A stretch of DNA of 58,097 nt, from contig JANQEJ010000296.1 in the NCBI GenBank assembly GCA_028278425.1, forward strand, positions 1-58,097. Reading direction: 5' to 3'. This document shows positions 1 through 9,338 of this stretch, one piece after another (the stretch's first letter is position 1; the number at the start of each line of letters is the position of its first letter). The DNA is from Planctomycetota bacterium. GTDB taxonomy: Bacteria > Planctomycetota > UBA1135 > GCA-002686595. Position numbers and translations under genes: made by a program. The notes under the pieces are model-generated. The model saw only the letters and a list, made by a program, of their open reading frames with translations, ran no database searches and was not told where the DNA came from.

Positions 1-3000
1 CTCTCGCTCTCGCTCGGCGGCTCCGCGCACGTCGGCGGGATCGCGATCGAGGACCTCGACGGGCGCCCGCTCGCCTCGGTCGAGTCGGTCGACGCGTCGA
101 TCGGGATCCTGGCGGCGCTGGGCGGCACGTACCGTTTCGACGTGGCCGTCGACGGCGTCGAGGCGCACGTGCGCCGGAACGCGGACGGTTCCTGGAACGT
201 GGCGGAGCTCGTGCGGGAGGACTCGGAGGAGGAAAAGGAGCGCAAGCGCAAGGAGAAGGAGAAGCGCGGCGAAGACGATGCCCTCGAGCTCCACGGTCCG
301 ATCAAGCTGACCAACGCGCGCGTCGTCGTCCACGGCCCCGACGGGGACGAGATCGTGTCCGCGCTCGAATTCGCGGCGGACTTCGCCGGCCCGGCCGAAC
401 CGGCCACCGTGCGGGGATCGGGGCGCGTGGAAGACGGCACGCTCGCGATCGAAGGCACGATTCCCGGCGACCCGTCCTCGCTCGGCGAGCTCTCGGAGCT
501 GCGCGCGGACCTCAACCTCAGGATCGATGAGGCGATCGACCTCGCCGCTCTCGGCCCGGCGCTTCCGCTCGACGGCGTCGAAGGAAGCTTCCGCGGCGAC
601 GGCAGCGTCACGCTTCGACCCGGGTTCGACTTCACCGCGGCCGGCAGCTTCGAGCTCGCGAACGTGCGCGTTCAGGGCTCGCGCGAGCCGGTCGTGCTCA
701 AGCGCGTGAAGCTCGATGCGAAAGCGGGCGAAGGCGAGGAGGGCCGGACCTACCAAGAGATCGAGCTCGACGTGGACGACTTCCTCGTCGGCTCGTTCCA
801 GAGCGCGGTGCCCGATCCTTCCGCCACCGAGGAAACGCTACCCGCCAGGATCGAGCTCTACGGCGAGCTCTCACGCCTCGGCGAGATCGCGGGCGGCTGG
901 ATCGCCGTGCGCGAAGGACTCGAGCTCGACGGCAGCGTCGGCGCGGTCGGCGTGATGACGGTGGCGATGCGCGACGGCGCGCCGCGCAACCTGCACGTCG
1001 ACCTCGACGCCGGCTTCGAGGAGCTGGGGGCCACGGACCGCATCGAAGGGCCGATCGACCTCGGCGAGCTGGCCGATCTGAAGTGCGCCGCTTCGTTGAG
1101 CTACGACCTGGACGCCGGCGCGCTCGACGTGACCGACCTCGTGGTCGACGCCGGTCCGCTCGCGGCGCGCGGCGCCACGCGGCTGACCGGGCTCGACGAC
1201 GACGCGATGCGGCTCGGCGAGACGAAGGTCGACGTCACCGCTGACCTCGAGAAGCTGCGCGAGACGCTGGGCGAGCTGGTCGACCTCGGCGAGGGCCGGC
1301 TCGGGGGGAGCGTCGAAGCGCACCTGACCGCGTCCGAGGTGGGCGACAAGGTGCTCATCGACGGGAGCGCCACCGCCCGCGGTCTCGTGATCCCGCGCGG
1401 CGAGATGGACTCCATGGCGATCGGCGACGCCGAGGCGCTCGCCCGCGGCATGTACTTCCCCGCCGAGGCGAGGCTGGAGCTGACCGACGTGCGCGCGGCG
1501 CTCCCCGAGCCGGGCGTCGAGGCGACGGGCCAGGTGCTCCTCGAGCGGCTCGACCGCGAGGAAGGCCTTCCCGACGTTCGGTTCGACCTGACGGCGAACC
1601 TCGGGGAGGGCGACCTTCCCGGCTGGCTCGCTCCGTACCTCGACGGGATGACGCTCGACGCGGACGGCGCGCAGGCTTCGATCGATGGGACGTTGCGAGA
1701 CGAGCGCTTCGCGGTCGACGCCGAGCTCAAGGGCCGCGGCGTCGGCCTCTTGACCGAGACGTTCGCCGCAGGCGGCGAGGAGGTCACGCTGCTCGCGAAC
1801 GCCGAGGGCACGCTCGAGCGGGCCGCTGTGAAGACGCGCGCCACGATCGGCAACTTCGCGATGCGGACGATCCCGGCGGAGCCGGAGGAAGCCGCGCTCG
1901 AGCTGACCGAGGACTCGGTCGTGCTCGAGCTCACCTCCGACGTCGCGGTCGAGCCCGGCGACCTGTCGCTGGAGAAGCTCCAGATCGACTCGGGCTTCCT
2001 CAAGGGCAAGGTCCGCGGCAACGTCGCCGGGCTGCGCGCGGACGAGATCGTCTTCGACGGCCTGCAGGGCGACCTGACCTACGTCCCCGACCGGCTCGGC
2101 GTCGTGCTCGCGCCCTGGCTTCCCGGGAAGCTCACCGGCGCCGCGCCGGAACCGTGCACGTTCCAACTCGACGGCCGCGCCGCCGGGCTGGACGCGGCGT
2201 CGCTGCTCGCGGGAGCTTCCGGCAAAGTGCACGTCGGCGTCGGCCGCTACGAGACCGCCGGCTTCGACCTCACCGGCGGCATCGACGTCGACGTGAAGGA
2301 CGGCACCGCGCAGGTCGCGAGCGCCTTCGACGCGAACGGCGGCGAGCTCAAGGTCGACGGCGTGCTCGAGTTCGACGAGGACAAAGAGGGAGTCGTGTTC
2401 TCGAAGCGCTCCACGCTCGCGATCGGCGCCGATCAGGTGAACGCGAACTCGGGGCTCGCTCCGATGCTCGCCTACGTCCACCCGGCCTTCGGTGGCCTAC
2501 AGAACCTCCAGGAGAGCACGCTCGGCGGCATCATCGGTTGCAAGGCCGATCTCTCCTACGACGGGCCGCTCTCGCTCGAAGCCCTCGGGGGCGGGTGGGA
2601 GTCGCTGCCGAAGCAGTACATCAACGGCGACATCACGTTCCGGTTGGACGACGCCGTGCTCGCCGGCTCGCCGCTGATCACCGACCTCCTTTCCAAGTTC
2701 GACGTCGAGGGGGTCAAGGAGTTCGAGATCAAGCCCGTCCAGCTCAACGTCCGCGAGGGCCGGATCTCCTACGCCAAGCCGTGGGAGTGGAGCATCGCCG
2801 GCTCGAAGACCACCTTCGGCGGGTCGATCGGCCTCGACAAGACGGTCGCGCTCAACTGGAGCATCCCGATCACGCGCGAGATGGTCGCCAAGAACGACTT
2901 CCTGAAGCCGCTCGAGGGGCAGACGATCGACGTCCCCATCGGCGGCACCGTGACCCGGCCCAAGCTGGAGATCGACCTCTTCGCGCTCGCCGGCGACCTG

Positions 3001-3231
3001 GCGAAGGACGCGCTGAAGAACGAGCTCAAGGGGGCCCTGGGCCTCGGGAACGAGGCGACGGGCGAGGATCCGGCCACCCTGCTGAAGCAGGCGGACGCCC
3101 TCTGGGACCAGGGGAAGAGGGTCGAGGCGGCGGCGATCTACAAGAAGATCCGCTCGGAATACAAGGTCTCGCTGGTCTACGCCCTGAACCGCGATCGGAT
3201 CAAGGACCGCTCGAAGTACCGGGAAGAGTAG
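1..3231 (+). CDS. AsmA/TamB-like envelope protein, 5' end outside window
   Basis: The frame is open from the first base, so the true start lies upstream; 1076 residues are visible. Visible residues 61-70 read ADGSWNVAEL, a phrase typical of the N-terminal part of AsmA-type proteins. A Lys/Glu-rich linker follows at about residues 75-95, then a very long run of alternating beta-strand segments. Near the C-terminus VPIGGTVTRPKLEIDL is again typical of AsmA proteins. The last 50 residues look like one TPR helix pair (ADALWDQGKRVEAAAIYKK). Known AsmA/TamB relatives are inner-membrane-anchored periplasmic proteins linked to lipid transport and outer-membrane homeostasis; that role here is inferred. 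The gene ends at a hairpin and then a strong terminator. Confidence 0.8.
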   Translation, partial: LSLSLGGSAHVGGIAIEDLDGRPLASVESVDASIGILAALGGTYRFDVAVDGVEAHVRRNADGSWNVAELVREDSEEEKERKRKEKEKRGEDDALELHGPIKLTNARVVVHGPDGDEIVSALEFAADFAGPAEPATVRGSGRVEDGTLAIEGTIPGDPSSLGELSELRADLNLRIDEAIDLAALGPALPLDGVEGSFRGDGSVTLRPGFDFTAAGSFELANVRVQGSREPVVLKRVKLDAKAGEGEEGRTYQEIELDVDDFLVGSFQSAVPDPSATEETLPARIELYGELSRLGEIAGGWIAVREGLELDGSVGAVGVMTVAMRDGAPRNLHVDLDAGFEELGATDRIEGPIDLGELADLKCAASLSYDLDAGALDVTDLVVDAGPLAARGATRLTGLDDDAMRLGETKVDVTADLEKLRETLGELVDLGEGRLGGSVEAHLTASEVGDKVLIDGSATARGLVIPRGEMDSMAIGDAEALARGMYFPAEARLELTDVRAALPEPGVEATGQVLLERLDREEGLPDVRFDLTANLGEGDLPGWLAPYLDGMTLDADGAQASIDGTLRDERFAVDAELKGRGVGLLTETFAAGGEEVTLLANAEGTLERAAVKTRATIGNFAMRTIPAEPEEAALELTEDSVVLELTSDVAVEPGDLSLEKLQIDSGFLKGKVRGNVAGLRADEIVFDGLQGDLTYVPDRLGVVLAPWLPGKLTGAAPEPCTFQLDGRAAGLDAASLLAGASGKVHVGVGRYETAGFDLTGGIDVDVKDGTAQVASAFDANGGELKVDGVLEFDEDKEGVVFSKRSTLAIGADQVNANSGLAPMLAYVHPAFGGLQNLQESTLGGIIGCKADLSYDGPLSLEALGGGWESLPKQYINGDITFRLDDAVLAGSPLITDLLSKFDVEGVKEFEIKPVQLNVREGRISYAKPWEWSIAGSKTTFGGSIGLDKTVALNWSIPITREMVAKNDFLKPLEGQTIDVPIGGTVTRPKLEIDLFALAGDLAKDALKNELKGALGLGNEATGEDPATLLKQADALWDQGKRVEAAAIYKKIRSEYKVSLVYALNRDRIKDRSKYREE

Positions 3232-3232
3232 G

Positions 3233-3258
3233 CCGATCCCCCGCCTGAGGCGGATCGG
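3233..3258 (+). repeat. hairpin just after the AsmA stop codon
   Basis: CCGAT-ccc-CCGCC, loop TGA, GGCGG-ATCGG forms a near-perfect 10-bp stem starting two bases after the stop codon. No T-run follows, so it is more likely a 3' mRNA-stabilising structure than a terminator. Confidence 0.45.
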
Positions 3259-3260
3259 TG

Positions 3261-3373
3261 CTACCATCTGGACCCCCCTGGTTCGCAACGTGCCCTGCCG
3301 CCCGAGAGGAGAGGGCTGAACCCGCCTCCGGACGTTCCCGCCCCTTTTGCGGGAGCGTCCGGAATTTTTTTTT
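3261..3373 (+). ncRNA. candidate small RNA or structured 3' UTR ending in a terminator
   Basis: A TACCAT box (3261-3266) precedes about 100 nt that do not code for a protein and end in a very strong intrinsic terminator. Inside, GGTTC (3281-3285) can pair with GAACC, and CCCT with AGGG, giving a nested hairpin capped by a GAGA-type loop. This could be an independent small transcript or simply the 3' UTR of the upstream gene. No Rfam family is recognised, and no -35 is visible. Confidence 0.3.
3327..3373 (+). terminator. strong Rho-independent terminator
   Basis: TCCGGACGTTCCCG (3327-3340) pairs with CGGGAGCGTCCGGA (3350-3363), with one G-U pair, and is followed by an uninterrupted run of nine T (3365-3373). 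It is the clearest intrinsic terminator in the window. Confidence 0.9.
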
Positions 3374-3497
3374 CAAGCGAGCCGCGCCCCGAAGCCGACA
3401 AGCGAGGTGACCGATCCCCATCGGTCGCAGGTTCCTTGACATGGGCCCCCCCGGACCCATCCCGACACCGCTCGGGAGGAGAACAGGGAGGTGAAGG

Positions 3498-3719
3498 ATG
3501 AAAGTCCTCACTCGCGCAATCGCTTCGATCGCAGGTTTGGCCGCACTGGCCTACTCGGCTAGCGCGGACGACTATCAATGTACGTCCGACAAGGGCTGCG
3601 ACGCCCTCGTCTCGACGGACGGTGGCGTCAAACGGGTTAAGTTCCGCAAGGGAGACATCGTCAGCACCGGCAGCGGATGGGTCGTCAACCCGTCCGACGG
3701 CTGGGACAAGGTCGACTGA
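3498..3719 (+). CDS. small secreted protein of unknown function
   Basis: 73 residues. A classical signal peptide (KVLTRAIASIAGLAALAYSASA) is followed by a mature domain of about 50 residues with two cysteines (YQCTSDKGCDALV) and a basic, glycine-rich end (SGWVVNPSDGWDKVD). The start is supported by AGGGAGGTG a few bases upstream of ATG. It lies after the terminator at 3373 and 17 bases before the next gene, so the two may be cotranscribed. A TTGACA hexamer sits at 3434-3439, but I cannot pair it with a convincing -10. The paired Cys residues suggest a small disulfide-stabilised exported protein. No family recognised. Confidence 0.7.
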   Translation: MKVLTRAIASIAGLAALAYSASADDYQCTSDKGCDALVSTDGGVKRVKFRKGDIVSTGSGWVVNPSDGWDKVD

Positions 3720-3736
3720 CGACGAGGGAGGCTGAC

Positions 3737-5503
3737 ATGGACCGGACCACCCGGGACCAGCGCCCCCCCCATTCCCAGCGCTCCGCGGGAACGACCGCGG
3801 GCGTCGGCCTGCTGCTCATACTTCTGGGCGGCCTGGCCACGATCTTCCTACTTCCGGACCGGGCGAACGAGAACGGTCCCGCCGCGCCCCACGCGCGGCG
3901 CGCACCCGCCGAGAGCCCGCGCGACGTCGTCCTGACTCCGGCGGCCGCCGATCGCGGTCCGGGCCGCGCGGACGCGGCGCCGACCGCAGGGCGCGCGCGC
4001 GGCGCCGTCGCAAGCCCGACGACGATCGAGCGCGAACCGGACGCCGTGGCGCCCTCGAGACCGACCCCGGGCACCGTCGTCGTCCTCGTCCGCGACGCGG
4101 ACTCCGGGCGCCCGGTCGCGGACGCGCACGTCGAGCTCATCGTGAGCGAAGCCGGCACCGACGCGCCGAGCACGCACAGGAAGCAGACCGACGCCCGGGG
4201 CAAGGTGCGGCTCGCCGTGAAGGGCGAGGGCAGCGTCCTCGTGAGCGCCTGGACCGAGGACAGCACCGGCGGGCCGATGGAGGTCGACTTCGAGGACCGC
4301 GCGACGGAGTCGTGCACGATCGCGCTGCAGCGGGCGGCCGCCGTGGAAGGCCAGATCTTCGACGCGCGCGACGGTCAACCCATCGCCGGCGCCGCGGTCA
4401 GCTTCTGGACCTTCGCCGAGACCGACCGCGTGCTGACCGACTCCGCGGGTCGCTTCCGGCACCCGCGCTTCCCCGTACACACGACGAGCCAGCAGATGCG
4501 CGTCAGCGCGCCCGGCTACGGCGGCGCGGTGCGCTACGTCGAGATCACGCCCGGCGGCTCCTGGACGCTCTTCGCGGCTCACGACGGCGAGGCGGACGTG
4601 CGCGGCGCGTCGGCGCCGGCGCGCTTCGACGTCGGACTGACCGCCGCTCTGGACGTCACCGGGCGTGCGGTGGACCCCGCCGGCCGTCCGATCGCCGGCG
4701 CGCTGGCGTCGGCCGAGGGATACTTCCGGCTCCTGCCGGCCGTGGCGTCGCGCGACGGCGGCGAAGCAACGGCCGACGACGCGGGCCGGTTCGAGCTCTC
4801 CGGGCTGCGCTCGGACATCGGACACGCCGTTTCGATCGGAGCGCCGGGCTTCGCGCCGGCTCTGCTCGAGGTTCCCTCCGGTCCCGAGGGCGTGACGGAT
4901 CTCGGCGACGTGGTCCTCGACCCGGCCGCGACGCTCGCCGGCGTCGTCGTCGACGCGGGTGGCCTGCCGGTCGAGGACATCGAGGTCAGGCTCCGCCGCG
5001 TCGCCGTCGAGCGCGACCGCGGGGACCTCTCCCCGCTCGACGCCGGCGCGCGCGTCCAGACCGGGCGCTTTCGCCAGCGCACCGACTCCCTCGGCACGTT
5101 CCTGTTCGACGCGCTCGGTGCCGGCGAATACGAGCTCACCGTGAAGCGCGACCGCGGCGTGATCGCCCGCCTGCAAACCCGTGTCGACGCGGGCGAGCTC
5201 GCCGACGGGGTCCGCGTCGACCTCCCGGACTCGCTGGTTCTCCTCGGGCGCGTGCGGGACGACGACGGTGCGGTCGCCGGCGCCACCGTGGCCGTGTCGC
5301 GCTTCGGCGAGGTCGCGCGCGTCACCACCGCGTCCGACGGCTCGTTCCGCGTCGCCGGCCTGGACGACGCGGCGACCTACGAGCTGGCCGTCAGCGATCC
5401 GGAGAGCGGAGCGACCGGCCACGCCGTCGCCTGGGCGTACGAGGAGCCCGTGGTGCGGATCGGCGGACCGGACGGCCGTCTGGCGCGCTCGGAACGGCCC
5501 TGA
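3737..5503 (+). CDS. membrane-anchored protein with carboxypeptidase-regulatory-like repeats
   Basis: 588 residues. The start at 3737 is preferred over longer alternatives because GAGGGAGG sits directly upstream and the preceding gene ends at 3719. One N-terminal TM helix (VGLLLILLGGLATIFLL, about residues 22-38) is followed by a Pro/Ala/Arg-rich linker. After that come about five Ig-like modules of the CarboxypepD_reg type, recognisable by repeats such as VLVRDADSGRPVADAHVELI, AVEGQIFDARDGQPIAGAAV and LLGRVRDDDGAVAGATVAV. Such proteins are extracytoplasmic and probably adhesive or structural. No catalytic domain is visible. A protein of the same architecture lies at 32577-35066. Confidence 0.8.
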   Translation: MDRTTRDQRPPHSQRSAGTTAGVGLLLILLGGLATIFLLPDRANENGPAAPHARRAPAESPRDVVLTPAAADRGPGRADAAPTAGRARGAVASPTTIEREPDAVAPSRPTPGTVVVLVRDADSGRPVADAHVELIVSEAGTDAPSTHRKQTDARGKVRLAVKGEGSVLVSAWTEDSTGGPMEVDFEDRATESCTIALQRAAAVEGQIFDARDGQPIAGAAVSFWTFAETDRVLTDSAGRFRHPRFPVHTTSQQMRVSAPGYGGAVRYVEITPGGSWTLFAAHDGEADVRGASAPARFDVGLTAALDVTGRAVDPAGRPIAGALASAEGYFRLLPAVASRDGGEATADDAGRFELSGLRSDIGHAVSIGAPGFAPALLEVPSGPEGVTDLGDVVLDPAATLAGVVVDAGGLPVEDIEVRLRRVAVERDRGDLSPLDAGARVQTGRFRQRTDSLGTFLFDALGAGEYELTVKRDRGVIARLQTRVDAGELADGVRVDLPDSLVLLGRVRDDDGAVAGATVAVSRFGEVARVTTASDGSFRVAGLDDAATYELAVSDPESGATGHAVAWAYEEPVVRIGGPDGRLARSERP

Positions 5504-5574
5504 CGGCGATGTAATCGCGGGTCGCTTGCACCGATGCTTGCGACTCCCTAAATCGGGGGCGGCAGGAAGTCCGC

Positions 5575-8500
5575 ATGCAGCAGGCAGCCCACCAGCCCCG
5601 GGAGGGGTCCAGGCAGCCCCCCCCCGAACCGCCCGAGGCGCCGCCCGAGCCCGACGTCGCACCCGACGCCGACTGGGCCGGCGACGAAGACCCGACGGCG
5701 TGGCGCGAGCGGCTCCGGCGCGTCGCCGCCCACAGCCCGCGGGAATCGCGCTACACGATCCTCGGCGAGATCGCGCGCGGCGGCATGGGACGGGTGCTGC
5801 GGGTCTGGGACGAGGACCTGCGGCGCATGCTCGCGATGAAGATCATCGAGGTTCCGGAGGGAACCGAGAACGAGCGCGCGGTGGAGCGCTTCGTCGAGGA
5901 AGCGCAGGTCACCGGCCAGCTCGACCACCCCGGCATCGTCCCCGTGCACGAGATCGGCATCGATGGGGAGAACCACATCTACTACACGATGCCGCTCGTC
6001 AAGGGGCAGGACCTGCGCAAGGTGTTCGGCCTCGCGCGGGCCGGCGACGAGGGTTGGAACCCGACGCGCGCGGTTCAGGCGCTCGTCAAGGTCGGCGAGA
6101 CCGTCGCCTACGCGCACCAGAAGGGCGTCATCCACCGCGACCTGAAGCCGTCCAACATCATGGTCGGCCGCTTCGGGGAAGTCTTCGTGATGGACTGGGG
6201 GCTCGCGCTGCGACGCGACCGGGCGCGGGTCGGCGCGATCGTCGGAACGCCGGCTTACATGCCGCCGGAGCAGGCGCGCGGCGACGTCAAGGTCGGCCCG
6301 CAGGTCGACGTCTACGCGCTCGGCGCGATCCTCTACGAGCTTCTGTCGGGCCACCTCCCCTACGGCGACGCGACCGACAGCGCCTGGAGCTCGCTCCTCG
6401 TCGACCGCATCCTCGTCGATCCGCCCACGCCGCTCGCGCGTGTCGACCGCCGGATTCCGCCCGAGCTCATCGCGGTCTGCGAAAAGGCGATGGAGCGCGA
6501 CATGGCCGACCGCTACGCCACCGTGGCAGAGCTCACGGAGGACCTGCGCTGCTATCTCGACGGCCGGGTCGTCGCGGCTTACGAGTCCGGCCGGTGGGCG
6601 CGGCTGCGCAAGTGGGTGACGCGCAACCCGCGGCTCGCCGCCACGCTCGCGACGATCGCCGTCCTGCTCGCCGCGCTGGCCTTCGAGCGGAACCTCCGGG
6701 TGATCCGCGTGGCGGAGGCGCGGGACCGGGAGATGCGCGAGGCCTACGTCGCCAACCTGAGCGGAGCCGCCGCCAGCCTGCGCGTCGACGAGAACGGTGA
6801 CGCGAAGCGCCGCCTCGAAGCCTGCGAGGACGACCTGCGCGGATGGGAATGGCGCCACCTGTCGCTGAAGGCGGACTCGTCCCTGCTGGTGCTCCCCGGG
6901 CACGAGGACGACGTCAACGCCGTCGCCTTCGACCCGGCCGGCGAGCGCATCGCGACCGCGTCCGTGGACGGGAGAGTGCGCGTCTGGAACGCCCAATCCG
7001 GCGAGCAGGAGTTCTCGACCTCCGCGGAGAAGGGGGTGCTGAGCTCGATCGCGTTCGATCCCCTCGGCGAGTGCGTCGCCGCCGGCGCGGAGGATGGCCA
7101 CGTTTGGATCTGGAGCGCGGACGACGGCGTCTTCCGGGCGAAGCTGTCCGGTCACGCGGAGTCGGTCAAGTGCATCGCGTTCACGTCGGACGGGTTGTCG
7201 CTCGCCTCGGGATCCTATGACGGCACCATCCGCATCCGCGACCTGACGGGGGCCGGGAACGACCTGGAGATCCACGTGGGCGAGATCGTTCAGGCGCTCG
7301 CGTTCTCCCCCGACGACGGTCGCCTGGTGGCGGCGGACGCGCTCGGAAACCTCATGGTGTGGGACGCGGCGACGGGCGAGCAGCTCGTCACCGCGCACGA
7401 CAAGGACATCGCGGAGAGCCTCGCCTTCGAGCCGGGGGGAGACGCGCTGGCCGTCGGCTACGACAAGGGATTCGTGCGCGTTCTGGACGGCGCGACTCTG
7501 CGCGTTCTCACCAAGTTCGCCGCGCATACGCGCACGGTGAAAGGTGTGGCCTTTTCGCCCGACGGCGATTTGCTTACCACGGTCTCGCTCGACCATTCGC
7601 TCGCCTTCTGGGACGCGCGGACGGGGAGCCTCCTCGCCCGAAGGCTCGGCCACGACGAAGGCGTCAAGGCGCTCGCCTTCCACCCCGACGGCACGCGCGT
7701 CGTCACCGGCTCCTCCGATCAGACCGCGCGCGTCTGGTCGGTGCACGAGGTTCCCACCGCGACGCTGCGCGGCCACGAGAACTGGGTCGAGGCGGTCGCC
7801 TTCGAGCCCTCGGGCGCGCGGATCGCGTCGGCCTCGCGCGACCGCACGGTGCGCCTGTGGAACGCGGCCACCGGCGCGGAGGAGGCGTCCTTCGCGATGC
7901 CCGCTCCCGCGGTCTGCCTGGACTTCCGGCCCGACGGCTCCGAGCTGGCCGTGAGCTGTCACAACGACACCGTGCGCGTGCTGTCGCTCCCCGGCGGCGA
8001 GCTTCTGCGCGAGCTCACCGGCTTCACCAACCAGGTCACCGCCGTGCGCTACTCGCGTCAGGGCGATCGCCTGCTCACGCGCAGCATCGACGGGACGGTC
8101 CGCATCTGGGACGGCTCCGGCGAGGCGATGGTCATCACGCTCGAGGGCGAGCGGGACGAGTACGTCGCCGCCGCCGACTTCCATCCCGACGGCGAGCGCT
8201 TCGCGATCGGGATGGCCGACGGCCGGATCGAGCTTCGCGACGCGGACACGGGTGCGCTGCGACGCACGATCGCGGCCCACCCGCGCGAGGTCACGGCGCT
8301 GCGCTTCGACGCCGAGGGTCGCTTCCTGCTCTCGGGCTCGGTCGACGGCGACGCCGCGGTGCACGATCCGGATTCCGGCAAGCGGCTCCACACCCTGGGC
8401 GGCCACGAGGCCCGGATCACCTCCGTCGACTTCGACCGCGAGGGCGAGCGCATGCTGACCGGCTCGAAGGACCGCACCCTGCGGCTCTGGTCGTTCGACC

Positions 8501-8628
8501 AGGACGAGGCGCTCCTCACGCTGCGCGGCCACGAGGACTGGATCACCTCGGTCGCCTTCGGCCCCAACGGCCAGCGCCTGGCGTCGGGCTCGTGGGATCG
8601 TTCCTTGCGCGTCTGGAACGCGCGCTAG
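5575..8628 (+). CDS. transmembrane Ser/Thr protein kinase with 14 WD40 repeats
   Basis: 1017 residues. The kinase domain starts near residue 60 (glycine loop GEIARGGMGRV; LAMKII lysine; catalytic loop HRDLKPSN at about 187; MDWG in place of DFG at about 206-209; GTPAYMPPEQ activation segment). A TM helix (LAATLATIAVLLAALAF, about 354-370) follows. From about residue 439 I count 14 WD40 repeats (GHEDDVNAVAFDP...DGRVRVWN type), enough for two seven-bladed propellers, probably on the outside. AGGAAG lies upstream of the ATG. This Hanks-kinase/WD40 arrangement is common in Planctomycetota. The D-W-G substitution keeps the metal-binding Asp, so the kinase is likely active. The propellers may sense a ligand or act as a scaffold, which is inference. 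Confidence 0.93.
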   Translation: MQQAAHQPREGSRQPPPEPPEAPPEPDVAPDADWAGDEDPTAWRERLRRVAAHSPRESRYTILGEIARGGMGRVLRVWDEDLRRMLAMKIIEVPEGTENERAVERFVEEAQVTGQLDHPGIVPVHEIGIDGENHIYYTMPLVKGQDLRKVFGLARAGDEGWNPTRAVQALVKVGETVAYAHQKGVIHRDLKPSNIMVGRFGEVFVMDWGLALRRDRARVGAIVGTPAYMPPEQARGDVKVGPQVDVYALGAILYELLSGHLPYGDATDSAWSSLLVDRILVDPPTPLARVDRRIPPELIAVCEKAMERDMADRYATVAELTEDLRCYLDGRVVAAYESGRWARLRKWVTRNPRLAATLATIAVLLAALAFERNLRVIRVAEARDREMREAYVANLSGAAASLRVDENGDAKRRLEACEDDLRGWEWRHLSLKADSSLLVLPGHEDDVNAVAFDPAGERIATASVDGRVRVWNAQSGEQEFSTSAEKGVLSSIAFDPLGECVAAGAEDGHVWIWSADDGVFRAKLSGHAESVKCIAFTSDGLSLASGSYDGTIRIRDLTGAGNDLEIHVGEIVQALAFSPDDGRLVAADALGNLMVWDAATGEQLVTAHDKDIAESLAFEPGGDALAVGYDKGFVRVLDGATLRVLTKFAAHTRTVKGVAFSPDGDLLTTVSLDHSLAFWDARTGSLLARRLGHDEGVKALAFHPDGTRVVTGSSDQTARVWSVHEVPTATLRGHENWVEAVAFEPSGARIASASRDRTVRLWNAATGAEEASFAMPAPAVCLDFRPDGSELAVSCHNDTVRVLSLPGGELLRELTGFTNQVTAVRYSRQGDRLLTRSIDGTVRIWDGSGEAMVITLEGERDEYVAAADFHPDGERFAIGMADGRIELRDADTGALRRTIAAHPREVTALRFDAEGRFLLSGSVDGDAAVHDPDSGKRLHTLGGHEARITSVDFDREGERMLTGSKDRTLRLWSFDQDEALLTLRGHEDWITSVAFGPNGQRLASGSWDRSLRVWNAR

Positions 8629-8716
8629 GCGCCTTTCCCCTTACCCTGGGGAGGCCTTGGGACCCGCCCGATCCCTCCCCGTCCTGATCCTCGCAGCGTC
8701 CTGCGGAGGTTCGACC

Positions 8717-9328
8717 ATGGCGACGAGCACCGACCCCACGCCGCGCACCGTCCACGTCGAAGGAAACGAGGTGCACTACCTCGAGGCGGGCGCCGGAGCG
8801 GACTGCGTCCTGTTCCTGCACGGCGCCGCGTTCCGCGCGACGACCTGGAAGGACCTCGGCTCGCTCGAGCTCGTCGCGAGCCGCGGTTACCGCGCCGTGG
8901 CCGTCGACCTGCCGGGCTTCGGGGACACGCCGGCGAACGACCTGGATCCCGCGGCGTTCCTCCTCGGCTTCCTCGACGCCGCCGGCATCGAGAAGCCCAT
9001 CGTCGTCTCGCCCTCGATGAGCGGCCGCTTCAGCCTGCCGCTCGTCGCCGGTCACGCCGACGCGCTCGCCGGCTTCGTTCCGGTCGCTCCGGTCGGCATC
9101 GATCGGTTCGGCCCCGAGCTCGGCGGCGCGGAATTGCCGGCCCTCGTCCTCTGGGGCGACCGCGACCATCTCATCCCGCCCGCCGACGCCGAACGGCTCG
9201 CGGGCTTTCTGCCCCGGGCGGAGGCGGCCCTGATCGCGGACGCCGACCACGCCTGCTATCTCGATCAACCCGAGCGCTTCCACGAGCTCCTGCTGGGCTT
9301 CGCGGAGCGCACGTTCCCCCCACGCTAG
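8717..9328 (+). CDS. alpha/beta hydrolase, ABHD14-like
   Basis: 203 residues from the ATG preceded by GGAGG. The sequence tracks the eukaryotic ABHD14 (CIB) family: oxyanion region FLHGAAFRATTW, VAVDLPGFGD, the distinctive serine elbow SPSMSG (residues 98-103), FVPVAPVG, the acid in LWGDRDHLIP (148-150), and the catalytic His in DADHACYLDQPE (178). Human ABHD14B is reported as a protein lysine deacetylase; activity of this bacterial relative is unknown. A longer start at TTG 8657 would add a lipoprotein-like leader (LPVLILAASCGGS) and sits 9 nt after a TACCCT box. A surface lipoprotein form is therefore possible and the start is uncertain. Confidence 0.85.
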   Translation: MATSTDPTPRTVHVEGNEVHYLEAGAGADCVLFLHGAAFRATTWKDLGSLELVASRGYRAVAVDLPGFGDTPANDLDPAAFLLGFLDAAGIEKPIVVSPSMSGRFSLPLVAGHADALAGFVPVAPVGIDRFGPELGGAELPALVLWGDRDHLIPPADAERLAGFLPRAEAALIADADHACYLDQPERFHELLLGFAERTFPPR

Positions 9329-9338
9329 GTCCAAACCG

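Noticed and set aside
3245..3300. SRP-RNA-like string on the minus strand (GGTCC-AGAT-GGTAGCA)
   Set aside because: It lacks the conserved CAGG and GGAA tetraloop and the terminator points the other way, so resemblance is probably chance.
5548..8532. 994-codon open frame on the minus strand
   Set aside because: Complementary to the WD40 kinase; low-complexity Arg/Asp/Val-rich translation with no domain. Long antisense frames are expected at this GC content. The same applies to minus-strand frames at 871-2481 and 9171-11897.
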